DNA from: JBGAQP01 sp044220635
Lineage (GTDB): Bacteria; Pseudomonadota; Gammaproteobacteria; Burkholderiales; Usitatibacteraceae
NCBI GenBank assembly: GCA_044220635.1
Contig: JBGAQP010000025.1
Span: 1-54,487, forward strand
Direction of reading: 5' to 3'
Length of the DNA stretch: 54,487 bases
Part shown: positions 36,588 to 44,038 of the stretch, one piece after another
Position numbering within the stretch: the stretch's first letter is position 1
How the letters are laid out: each line of letters opens with the position of its first letter
The notes under the pieces: generated by a model
Seen by the model: the letters and a program-made list of their open reading frames with translations, nothing else
The model's database searches: none
What the model was told of the DNA's origin: nothing
Position numbers and translations under genes: made by a program

Positions 36588-36739
36588 AAGAGGGCGAAGG
36601 CGACCACCAGGAGCAGCAGCACCTGGGCAGTCCGTCCCGCGAGCCGCAGGTATTTCCGGTCGCGGGTGGCGACGAAGGCGATCCCGAGTCCGACCAGGAA
36701 CAGCAGCCCGATCAGGGCGACGAAGCGGATGACCAGCAT
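36557..36739 (-). CDS. Small two-span inner-membrane protein
   Basis: 60 residues with two hydrophobic spans (VALIGLLFLVGLGIAFVATR and TAQVLLLLVVAFALFYVFER) separated by a short basic loop (DRKYLRLAGR). It lies 44 bases after the lpxC stop on the same strand and converges with dciA. Comparable small membrane genes occur between lpxC and dciA in related bacteria. Function unknown. Confidence 0.7.
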   Translation of the reverse strand: MLVIRFVALIGLLFLVGLGIAFVATRDRKYLRLAGRTAQVLLLLVVAFALFYVFERVLLL

Positions 36740-36783
36740 CGGGGTTCCCGGCGGGCGATGGCCGGGCTCAGGCCCCGGCCATT

Positions 36784-37698
36784 TCAGGAGGGCTGGAGCA
36801 GGAGGTTCGCGAAGCCCCGCGGCAGGGCTTCGATCGCCTCGAAGCGGACTTCCTCCCAGGCGGCGCGGTCCGCGAGGAGCGCGCGAACGAGCTGGTTGTT
36901 GAGCGCGTGCCCCGACTTGTGGCCGTGGAAGGCGCCGATCAGAGGGTGCCCGGCAAGGTAGAGGTCGCCCACGGCGTCGAGCGCCTTGTGCTTCACGAAC
37001 TCGTCGTCGAAGCGCAGGCCCTCGCTGTTGAGCACGCGGAAGTCGTCGATGACGATGGCGTTGTCGAGCGAGCCGCCAAGGCTCAGGCCCTGGGAGCGCA
37101 TCGCCTCCACGTCCTGGGTGAAGCCGAAGGTGCGCGCGCGCGAGATCTCCTTCACGAACGACACCTCGCCGAAATCGACTTCGACCTCGGAGCGCGTGGC
37201 CTCGAAGACCGGGTGCTTGAACTCGATCGAGAAGCCGACCTTGAACCCGTCGAAGGGCTCGAGGCGCACGCGGCGGTCGCCCTGCTCGATCTGCACCTTC
37301 TTCAGCACGCGCAGGTATTTCTTCGGCGCGGCCTGCTCCTCGACGCCCGCCGACTGGATCAGGTAGACGAAGGTGCCCGCGCTGCCGTCCATGATCGGCA
37401 CTTCCTCCGCGGAGACGTCCACGTAGGCGTTGTCCACGCCCAGGCCCGCGAAGGCCGACATCAGGTGCTCGACCGTGGAGACGCGCGCTCCGTCCTTCTC
37501 GAGGACGGTCGCGAGTCGCGTGTCGGTCACGTTGAGGGCGTGGGCGGGGATCGCCGGGTTGCCGGGCAGGTCCGAGCGGCAGAAAACGATGCCGGTTTCG
37601 GGCGCCGCGGGACGCAGCACGAGCTCGACCTTGCGGCCCGTGTGAAGGCCCACGCCGGTGGCGCGGATGCGGGATTTGAGGGTGCGCTGGAGGATCAT
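36784..37698 (-). CDS. lpxC: UDP-3-O-acyl-N-acetylglucosamine deacetylase LpxC
   Basis: Committed zinc-dependent step of lipid A synthesis. 304 residues, opening QRTLKSRIRATGVGLHTGRK. Zinc and catalytic motifs are present: VEHLMSAFAGLGVDNAYVDV, EFVKHKALDAVGDLYLAGHP and GHKSGHALNNQLVRALL. Normally it follows ftsZ; here about 7.4 kb of accessory genes separate the two. Confidence 0.98.
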   Translation of the reverse strand: MILQRTLKSRIRATGVGLHTGRKVELVLRPAAPETGIVFCRSDLPGNPAIPAHALNVTDTRLATVLEKDGARVSTVEHLMSAFAGLGVDNAYVDVSAEEVPIMDGSAGTFVYLIQSAGVEEQAAPKKYLRVLKKVQIEQGDRRVRLEPFDGFKVGFSIEFKHPVFEATRSEVEVDFGEVSFVKEISRARTFGFTQDVEAMRSQGLSLGGSLDNAIVIDDFRVLNSEGLRFDDEFVKHKALDAVGDLYLAGHPLIGAFHGHKSGHALNNQLVRALLADRAAWEEVRFEAIEALPRGFANLLLQPS

Positions 37699-37705
37699 TT
37701 TGCCA

Positions 37706-37714
37706 ATTCTATCA
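37706..37714 (-). promoter_or_regulatory. Extended -10 promoter of lpxC, start codon nearly at +1
   Basis: TGATAGAAT on the minus strand ends eight bases before the lpxC ATG. The predicted start of transcription therefore falls within a base or two of the ATG, and no Shine-Dalgarno sequence is present (the spacer reads TGGCAAA). This points to a leaderless or near-leaderless message. Confidence 0.45.
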
Positions 37715-37800
37715 TGACTTTACCTCGGCCGACGGGGTTCGGCGCCCGGGGCGAGGACGCGAAGGAACGAATCGGCAGCGTGTCCGTCACGTCCCCAACC

Positions 37801-37806
37801 TACAAT
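37801..37806 (+). promoter_or_regulatory. -10 element of the first collagen-like gene
   Basis: TACAAT, five of six with TATAAT, about 50 bases upstream of the TTG start. No clear -35; GTGTCC is 15 bases away. It does not share the 28-bp element seen before other genes of the island. Confidence 0.4.
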
Positions 37807-37856
37807 GCAGCGTCATCGCCCGGCCTTCGTCCTCAATCCACGGACAGGAGATTCCA

Positions 37857-38684
37857 TTGAAGAAGACAATGCGCCGTATCTCTGCCGCCTTCTCGATCGC
37901 CATCGCCGCGGCTCTGCCCACGTTCGCCGATTCCCCGCGGGATCCGGTGATCATCGAGGCCCGCGCCAACGCCGCCCTGACGATTCTCCAGGTCTTCGGC
38001 ACCAACCTCGGGGAGAGCAACCCGAAGCTCAGGCTCGGCGCCATCCCCACGCCCTTGCAGGTGATCACGTCGAACCCCAACCTGGTGGAGGCTCTGCTTC
38101 CGCCGGGCATCGCTCCGGGTACTTACCTTCTCACGCTGACCTTCAACAACGGCCGCAACAACGGCCGCAAGGACGGCCGCGACGACGAGGGCGTGCACGG
38201 CGACGTCTTCTGGATGACGATCGGCGCGGCCGGCCCCCCCGGTCCCGCGGGAGTCCCGGGGCCTGCCGGGGTGGCCGGTCCCGCTGGAGTTGCGGGTCCT
38301 GCCGGGGCGCCCGGCCCTGTCGGGGCTACCGGTCCTCAGGGCCCGGCCGGGCCGCAAGGTCCTCAGGGCCCGACGGGTCCTCAGGGTCCGGCGGGACCTG
38401 GATCGAATCTGCACTTCGCCCGGATCTCTGCCGGAGCCATCGTGTTGCGCAGTTCGCCAGGAATCGTCGGTGTCACCAAGGAACCGGACCCCGGTCTCTA
38501 CACGGTGTACACCACGGACGATCTCCGGACATGCTCCATCGTCGCCACGGTCAACTCCAGCGGAGGAGGTTTCGCCTCGAATACCTCCAGTATTGCGGTC
38601 GCCCCGTTCGCACTCATCTTCAGCACCTACGACGTGAATGGCCTCCCGACCGACCGGGGCTTCTCGCTGATGATCGTCTGCTGA
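37857..38684 (+). CDS. Exported TIG-collagen-like protein 1
   Basis: 275 residues from a TTG six bases after ACAGGAG. Signal peptide ends near PTFADS. Residues 29-96 form a TIG/IPT-like Ig domain (LTILQVFGTNLGESNPKLRL), then a charged Gly/Asp loop (KDGRDDEG) and VFWMTIGAAG. Residues 126-182 are 19 perfect Gly-X-Y triplets, and a C-terminal beta-rich domain (ARISAGAIVLRSSPGIVGVT) ends in ...FSLMIVC with a terminal cysteine. Paralogue of the gene at 44039. Expected to form a surface or secreted triple helix; role unknown. Followed 55 bases later by an ECF sigma factor gene. Confidence 0.85.
   Translation: MKKTMRRISAAFSIAIAAALPTFADSPRDPVIIEARANAALTILQVFGTNLGESNPKLRLGAIPTPLQVITSNPNLVEALLPPGIAPGTYLLTLTFNNGRNNGRKDGRDDEGVHGDVFWMTIGAAGPPGPAGVPGPAGVAGPAGVAGPAGAPGPVGATGPQGPAGPQGPQGPTGPQGPAGPGSNLHFARISAGAIVLRSSPGIVGVTKEPDPGLYTVYTTDDLRTCSIVATVNSSGGGFASNTSSIAVAPFALIFSTYDVNGLPTDRGFSLMIVC
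38232..38402 (+). repeat. Collagen-like Gly-X-Y repeat, 19 triplets
   Basis: Uninterrupted Gly-X-Y coding repeat of TIG-collagen protein 1. It starts with GPP GPA GVP GPA and ends with GPQ GPA GPG. Pro is frequent at X; Ala, Gln and Val at Y. There are no charged residues, so folding would rely on the flanking domains for trimerisation. Confidence 0.9.
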
Positions 38685-38739
38685 AGCGAGGGGGAGGCGG
38701 TTGGACAGCGGCATGCCGATCGGCTAGCTTCGGGGAAGG

Positions 38740-39309
38740 ATGCCACCTTCCCCCCCGACGAGCGAACTCGCCGACGCCCTGAAGGACGTCGAGCGCCGGG
38801 ACGTCTCCGATCTGGACCGCGCCTTCGCCGACTACTATCCGGAGCTCAAGAAGATCGCCCACGCCAGGCTGCGGGGCAGCGGGCTCGGCGGCAGCCTGCA
38901 GACGACCGCCCTCGTCCACGACAGCTACCTCAAGCTCGCTTCCGGTCCCGACCGCTCCTTCGCGAATCGATTGCAGTTCTTCGCCTATTCTTCGCGCGTG
39001 TTGCGCAGCATCGTCGTCGACCTGGTGCGAGAGCAGCGCGCCCAGCGCCGGGGAGGCGACGCCGAAATCGTCACGCTCGACACGGCGGCCGGCGAGGGCG
39101 TCCCCCCCTCGGTGGACATCGAGACCGTGAACGACGCGCTGGAGGACCTGGCGAAGCTCGACCCGCCGCTCGCGCGGCTGGTGGAGATGCGTTTCTTCGG
39201 CGGCATGACCGAGGAGGAGATCGCCGAGGCGCTCGGCGTCTCGGCGCGCACGGTCTCGCGCGAGTGGCAGAAGGCCCGGGCGCTGCTGCTCACCCTCGTC
39301 GGCGACTGA
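38740..39309 (+). CDS. ECF sigma factor, ECF43-like (TIGR02999 type)
   Basis: 189 residues with GGGGAAGG before the ATG. Region 2 carries the hallmark LRGSGLGGSLQTTALVHDSY-LKL block followed by FFAYSSRVLRSIVVDLVREQ; region 4 reads MRFFGGMTEEEIAEALGVSA-RTVSREWQKAR. This subgroup lacks a membrane anti-sigma factor and is commonly encoded with a Ser/Thr kinase, which in the ECF43 case activates it by phosphorylation. The next gene here is such a kinase. Target promoters are proposed below. Confidence 0.9.
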   Translation: MPPSPPTSELADALKDVERRDVSDLDRAFADYYPELKKIAHARLRGSGLGGSLQTTALVHDSYLKLASGPDRSFANRLQFFAYSSRVLRSIVVDLVREQRAQRRGGDAEIVTLDTAAGEGVPPSVDIETVNDALEDLAKLDPPLARLVEMRFFGGMTEEEIAEALGVSARTVSREWQKARALLLTLVGD

Positions 39310-39322
39310 CCGGACCGCGGAT

Positions 39323-39350
39323 GGCGTGATTGCGGGCCGGATCGCGTTTG
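39323..39350 (+). promoter_or_regulatory. 28-bp island promoter element, copy 1 (before the kinase)
   Basis: Reads GGCGTGATTGCGGG then CCGGATCGCGTTTG. Positions shared with copies 2 and 3 are GGCG--ATT-C-GGC---AT-GCGTTTG, with no gaps. It lies 49 bases upstream of the kinase TTG, just after the sigma factor stop. The block layout (GGCG-ATT upstream, GCGTTTG downstream) suggests -35 and -10 elements of an ECF promoter. Confidence 0.5.
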
Positions 39351-39398
39351 TCCCGGCAAAGCCCCCCGAATGTCCGACTCCCGACCCCAGGCCCGAAC

Positions 39399-42002
39399 TT
39401 GAAGCTTTCCCGCGAACTCTGGTTGAAGGTCGAGCCCCTGTTCGCCACGGCCCTCGAAATGGAGGCCCCGGCACGCGACGCCTGGCTCGCGGGCCTCGAC
39501 GCCACGCAGCCCGAGGCCGCGCCCATCCTGCGCCGGATGCTGGAAACGCACGAACGCGCCGAACGCTCCCGGGAGATGGAAACGGTGCCGCGGCTGGCCG
39601 CGTCGCCGGGGTGGTCCAGCGCGCATGCGCCGGGAGCGAGGATCGGCCCGTTCGAGCTCGTGCGCCCGCTCGGCCACGGCGGGATGGGCGAGGTGTGGCT
39701 CGCCCGGCAGGCGGACGGCCGCATCGAGCGCGAGGTGGCGCTGAAGCTGCCCGCGCTCCACCAGCAGGGCGAGGTCTGGCGGGAACGCTTCCGGCGCGAG
39801 CGCGACATCCTCGCGAGCCTCGAGCATCCGAACATTGCGAGGCTCTACGACGCGGGCGTGACCGAGTCGGGTCAGCCGTGGCTCGCGATGGAATTCGTCG
39901 CGGGCCTGTCGCTCTCCGACCACTTGTCCTCCCGGTCGCTCTCCCTTCCCGGGCGCCTCGCGCTCTTCCGCCAGGTCCTCGCCGCCGTCGCCCATGCCCA
40001 CCGCCACCTGGTGGTGCATCGCGACCTCAAGCCCGCCAACATCCTGATCGACGGCTCCGGCCAGGTGAAGCTCCTCGATTTCGGCATCGCGAAGCTGGTG
40101 GACGAGGCCGGGGCCCCGGACGCCTCGGGCGAGCTCACGCGGCTCGGCGGGCGGGTGATGACGCTGCGCTACGCCGCGCCCGAGCAGGTGGCCGCCGGCG
40201 CGATCACCACGGCGACCGACATCTATTCGCTCGGCGTGATCCTGCACGAGATGGTCACGGGCCTCGCGCCGTACCGCGCGGTGCGCGAGGGCAGGCCGCT
40301 CACCGACGCGATGCTGCTCGCGGAAGGCGCGACGATGCCCTCGCGGCTCGCGCTCACCGAGGACGCCGCGCGGCAATGCGGCCTCGCCTCGCCCCGGCAG
40401 CTCGCGCGCCTGGTCTCCGGCGACCTCGACGCGATCGTCCTCAAGGCGATGCGGCGCGAGCCGACCGACCGCTACGCTTCCGTCGAGCTCTTCGACGAGG
40501 ACATCCGGCGCCACCTCGAGCGCCGCCCGGTCAAGGCGCGCGCGGGCACCTGGCGCTATCTCGCCGGGCGCTTCGCCGCGCGCCACAAGCTGCCGCTCGC
40601 GACGGCCGCGGCGGTGCTCGTGACGCTCCTCGCGGGTCTCGTGATGGCGGAACGCGAGCGGCGCGTGGCCGTGGCCGAGAAGGCGCGCGCCGAGCGGCAT
40701 TTCGCGAGCGTGAGGAAGCTCGCCAACACCTTCATCTTCGAGGTGCACGCGAAGATCGAGAGCCTCCCCGGCTCGCTCGAGGCGCGCGAGATGCTCGTCA
40801 GGACCTCGCTCGAGTACCTCGACGCCCTCGCCGCCGAAGCGGGGCGCGATCCGGCGCTGACCTACGAAATCGCGGCCGCGTACCGCAACATCGGCAACAT
40901 CCAGGGCCAGGCGGGCGCCGCGAACAAGGGCGACCTCGCCGCCTCGATCCGCAATTTCGAGAAATCCAAGGGGCTCTTCGCCGAGCTGGCGCGTGCGAAC
41001 CCGGACGGGCTCGCCGTCGCGCGGGAACACCGCAAGCTGAGCTACGCGCTCGCGCGGGGGTACTACCTGACGATGGACCCGCGCTGGCAGGCGGAAATCG
41101 ACGAGACCATCCGATTGTCGGCGCGGATCGCCGCCTCGCCCGGCGCGACCCCGGAGGATCGCTCCCTGCTGCCGCTCGCGCGACTCGAGAAGGCGAACCT
41201 CGCGAGCATCGCGACCGGACGCAACCCCGGGAACGAGGACGAGATGAAGCGGGCCGTCGCCGAACTCGAGGCGATCGGGCGGGAGGCGCCGGGCCAGGCC
41301 GACCTGCGCGAGAACTTGGCCGGGGCCTACCTCAGGATCGGGAAGCTGCTCTACCATGCCGGCCGCACGCCGCAGAGCGTCCAGGAAGCGCTGCTGTACC
41401 TGCGAAAGGCCCGTGCGATCCGCATGGAGTTGCGCGCGGAGGCGCCGGGGGACGGCCGCCGGCAGGCCGCGGAGTTCGAGGCGGTGCTGGAGCTGGGACG
41501 TGCGCAAGGCGTGGCAGGCGATCTGCGCGGGGCGGACCGGACGATGGGCGAAGCCGTGGCGCTCAGCCGGGAAATCGCCGCCCGCGATCCGTCGAACGCG
41601 AACCTCGCCGCCGACCTGGTCGACGTCCTGGGCGCCGCGGCCGAGATCGCGATCCAGGTCGACGACCAGCCGCGGGCCATTCGCCTCTGCCGCGAGGCCT
41701 TGGCGCTCGCCGCGAGGCTCCCCGAGGAAGCGCGCAAGTCCTGGGACGTCCGGATCTTCGTCTCCAACGCGAAGGCCGCCCTCGGCTATGCGCTGGTCGC
41801 GACCGCGGAGCGCCCCGCCGGGAGCCCGGACCGGCGGCTCGCGATGCTCCTCGAAGCGCGCGCGCTGCTGGCCGATGCGGCCGCGTTCATCGCCGCGGCG
41901 CGCGCGGAGAATCGCGGCGCGGTTCCCGAGAGCTACATGAAACTGTTCGAGGCGACGGTGAAGCGCTGCGACGAGGCGATCGCGCGGCTCGGGGCGGCGT
42001 AG
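39399..42002 (+). CDS. Membrane Ser/Thr protein kinase with TPR-like sensor region
   Basis: 867 residues from a TTG (LKLSRELWLKVEPLFATALE). The PknB/Hanks-type kinase domain spans about 84-375: glycine loop LGHGGMGEVWLARQ, ATP-binding Lys116 in VALKLP, catalytic HRDLKPANILI (Asp209), metal-binding LLDFGIAK, and APE. One membrane span at about 398-416 (LPLATAAAVLVTLLAGLVMA) is followed by about 450 residues of helical TPR-like repeats. All key residues are present, so it should be active. It lies next to the ECF sigma factor. A ten-codon ORF (MSDSRPQART, 39370-39402) ends on the TTG start. Confidence 0.88.
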   Translation: MKLSRELWLKVEPLFATALEMEAPARDAWLAGLDATQPEAAPILRRMLETHERAERSREMETVPRLAASPGWSSAHAPGARIGPFELVRPLGHGGMGEVWLARQADGRIEREVALKLPALHQQGEVWRERFRRERDILASLEHPNIARLYDAGVTESGQPWLAMEFVAGLSLSDHLSSRSLSLPGRLALFRQVLAAVAHAHRHLVVHRDLKPANILIDGSGQVKLLDFGIAKLVDEAGAPDASGELTRLGGRVMTLRYAAPEQVAAGAITTATDIYSLGVILHEMVTGLAPYRAVREGRPLTDAMLLAEGATMPSRLALTEDAARQCGLASPRQLARLVSGDLDAIVLKAMRREPTDRYASVELFDEDIRRHLERRPVKARAGTWRYLAGRFAARHKLPLATAAAVLVTLLAGLVMAERERRVAVAEKARAERHFASVRKLANTFIFEVHAKIESLPGSLEAREMLVRTSLEYLDALAAEAGRDPALTYEIAAAYRNIGNIQGQAGAANKGDLAASIRNFEKSKGLFAELARANPDGLAVAREHRKLSYALARGYYLTMDPRWQAEIDETIRLSARIAASPGATPEDRSLLPLARLEKANLASIATGRNPGNEDEMKRAVAELEAIGREAPGQADLRENLAGAYLRIGKLLYHAGRTPQSVQEALLYLRKARAIRMELRAEAPGDGRRQAAEFEAVLELGRAQGVAGDLRGADRTMGEAVALSREIAARDPSNANLAADLVDVLGAAAEIAIQVDDQPRAIRLCREALALAARLPEEARKSWDVRIFVSNAKAALGYALVATAERPAGSPDRRLAMLLEARALLADAAAFIAAARAENRGAVPESYMKLFEATVKRCDEAIARLGAA

Positions 42003-42027
42003 CGGGCCTTCGCCGCTTTCGCGGGGT

Positions 42028-42055
42028 GGCGTCATTTCCGGCGGGATTGCGTTTG
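42028..42055 (+). promoter_or_regulatory. 28-bp island promoter element, copy 2 (before the small protein and lipoprotein)
   Basis: Reads GGCGTCATTTCCGG then CGGGATTGCGTTTG. The downstream leader is almost identical to that of copy 3 (GGTGGGTGGAGCCC, then CCGGAGACCGCCATG), including ribosome binding site and start codon, so the whole promoter-leader unit looks duplicated. Confidence 0.6.
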
Positions 42056-42082
42056 GGTGGGTGGAGCCCCCCGGAGACCGCC

Positions 42083-42274
42083 ATGAACGGACGCCGCCCC
42101 GCCACCCCTGTCGCCATTGCCCCGTCGGTGGGCGGCACATCCCACGCCTCCGGGGTCTTCGCGCCTCCCCGCTCCAGGGACACGCTCGGCGTCGACTACC
42201 TCTACGAGTCCGCCGGCAGGCAGCGCGGCGAGGGTGGAAAGCTCACCGTGCGCCGGCGCTTCGCGGTGCAATGA
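42083..42274 (+). CDS. 63-residue protein of the collagen island
   Basis: Starts at an ATG with GGAG nine bases upstream, in the same leader context as the second collagen-like gene. The sequence is low in hydrophobic residues, Arg/Gly-rich and without signal peptide or membrane span (MNGRRPATPVAIAPSVGGTS ... LTVRRRFAVQ). Its stop overlaps the lipoprotein ATG (ATGA), so it may act as a translational lead-in. No family recognised. The conserved leader supports it as a real gene. Confidence 0.55.
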   Translation: MNGRRPATPVAIAPSVGGTSHASGVFAPPRSRDTLGVDYLYESAGRQRGEGGKLTVRRRFAVQ

Positions 42275-43962
42275 CGATGGCGCGCCCGGGAACGTCCACG
42301 CTGCGCTGGCCGGCCATTGCGCTGGCCGTTTCCCTGCTGTTCGCGGCGTGCGGCGAGCGCGGGTCGGCCCCACCGAAGAGCGCGGCGGCGACCGATCCGG
42401 GCACGAAGACCGTGCGGATCGCCGTGCCGGCGATCGACCCGAAAGCCCCGTTCCCGGCCATGAGCGCGGGCGTCCTCGACGCACTGGGCGCCGACGTGCC
42501 GCAGCTGGCCAGGCACCGCGACGCGATCCTCGCCGCGGAGCGCGCCGCCATCCAGGGCGCGTTCGACGACATGCGGCGCAAGCCTGCGGGCGCGAGGAAG
42601 AAGTCGGGCGCCGCGGCGCTCGACCGGTTCGCCGCTCTGGTCGCCGGAATCCTCGATGCCCTGGTCCCGGTGGCATGGAGCGCGGGCGACGGCTCCCTGT
42701 TCGGTTTCGAGCAATACGGCCTCGGCCACCAGGTCGCGGCGATGATCGGCGGGGGCACCGCGAACGTGGACGCTTCCAAGGGCGGCGGCACCAAGGTGGT
42801 CGCCGTGCCGGGAACCGACGGGAAGGTCATGGTTTCCCTCACCGTGTCCGCCGAGGCCGGCAAGCCGGTGAGCGGCACGATCGAAACCGCGCTGGCCTTT
42901 CCGGTGTTCCTCCTCGAGGCGAATTCGAAGGCCTCCATCGTCGGCGGCATCTGTCCGGCGCCCGACGGCAAGGTCGATTTCACCGTCAAGGTCGGCTCCA
43001 AGGGCCGCGCCGGCAGCGGCGGATCGGCGATCTACGACCAGAATCTCGAAGTCAGGGTCACCGCCCTGGTCGGCGCGGACGCCAACGTGGTCCATGCCGA
43101 CTTCGACGCGAAGCAGGCCACGCGCTCCACCACCGGCGGCCGGCAGGCGTATCTGGAAAGCAGCGCGTCGGCGCGGGCGCCGGGCGGGAGATTCGGCGAC
43201 CAGGGGATTCAGCTGACCGATGCGAAGTGGCTCAGGACCTCCTCGCAGGCTACCAACGCGGAGGTTCCGCTTGCGAACGAGAATCTCGCCCGCGCCGTGA
43301 TGCTGGGGTACGGCGCGCTCGAAGGTGCCCGGGAACACTGGCAGGAGGGCAACTGCATCAAGATCAGGGCCTCCTCGCCCGGACGCGTGTCGCCCGGCGC
43401 GACTTCGAGAATCCCGGTCGCCGTGAATCACGCGAAGGAGGGATCGAGCGTGCCGGCCAAGGTCACCGTGGAGCTCGCGGGCGGCAAGTCGGTCGCACCC
43501 GCGGTGATCCCGAAGGCGCCCGGCGAGGTCACCCACGTGGCGCAGGACGCGCGGCGGGGGAAGATGACCATCACGCTCACGGCGACCTCCCGCCGCGGGA
43601 AGGACACCGCGAAACTGGAGATCAGCACCGGCCAGGCCTTCTCCATCGAAGGCGGGCTCGACGACTTCCACGGCAAGGGGACCATCTGCGATCTCGCCGC
43701 GCCCTTCACCGTGGAGGGCGGCGGCAACGTGGTGAAGTTCGCGCCGACCTCGGAGAAGGGCGGCACCTACACCTACTCCGGCAACATGAGCGGCTTCGGC
43801 GTGTTCGGCAACGGCACCTACACCGTGCTCTATCGGGGCGATGTGCCGGTGGGCATCACCGCGACCGGCCCGGGGTCCGTCAGGACGCCGATGGGCACGC
43901 ACACCAAGGTGGACACCGAGAAGTACACGCTTTCTGCCTACAGCGGCGGAAACTGCCCGTAG
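42271..43962 (+). CDS. Large putative lipoprotein of the collagen island
   Basis: 563 residues. The N-terminus has a basic n-region, a hydrophobic core and a lipobox-like FAAC with Cys27, so lipidation is likely. The mature part is Gly/Ala/Thr-rich and beta-strand-rich, with several Ig-like stretches (KVMVSLTVSAEAGKPVSGTI, SVPAKVTVELAGGKSVAPAV, KMTITLTATSRRGKDTAKLE) and a C-terminal Gly/Thr/Tyr-rich domain (GGTYTYSGNMSGFGVFGNGT). No catalytic motif is visible and no family is recognised. Encoded between the small protein and the second collagen-like gene, it may anchor the collagen layer to the outer membrane; that is inference. Confidence 0.75.
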   Translation: MTMARPGTSTLRWPAIALAVSLLFAACGERGSAPPKSAAATDPGTKTVRIAVPAIDPKAPFPAMSAGVLDALGADVPQLARHRDAILAAERAAIQGAFDDMRRKPAGARKKSGAAALDRFAALVAGILDALVPVAWSAGDGSLFGFEQYGLGHQVAAMIGGGTANVDASKGGGTKVVAVPGTDGKVMVSLTVSAEAGKPVSGTIETALAFPVFLLEANSKASIVGGICPAPDGKVDFTVKVGSKGRAGSGGSAIYDQNLEVRVTALVGADANVVHADFDAKQATRSTTGGRQAYLESSASARAPGGRFGDQGIQLTDAKWLRTSSQATNAEVPLANENLARAVMLGYGALEGAREHWQEGNCIKIRASSPGRVSPGATSRIPVAVNHAKEGSSVPAKVTVELAGGKSVAPAVIPKAPGEVTHVAQDARRGKMTITLTATSRRGKDTAKLEISTGQAFSIEGGLDDFHGKGTICDLAAPFTVEGGGNVVKFAPTSEKGGTYTYSGNMSGFGVFGNGTYTVLYRGDVPVGITATGPGSVRTPMGTHTKVDTEKYTLSAYSGGNCP

Positions 43963-43982
43963 GCAGCGGCCGGGCGGCCCTT

Positions 43983-44010
43983 GGCGGGATTTCCGGCGCA
44001 ATCGCGTTTG
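43983..44010 (+). promoter_or_regulatory. 28-bp island promoter element, copy 3 (before TIG-collagen protein 2)
   Basis: Reads GGCGGGATTTCCGG then CGCAATCGCGTTTG, 29 bases before the ATG of the second collagen-like gene. Same spacing as copies 1 and 2. Confidence 0.6.
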
Positions 44011-44038
44011 GGTGGGTGGAGCCCAACCGGAGACCGCC

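Noticed and set aside
39326..42274. Alternative 982-residue frame over the kinase
   Set aside because: The kinase frame shows all catalytic motifs. Only the last 63 codons of this alternative frame (42083-42274) are kept, because a shared promoter-leader and ribosome binding site precede them.
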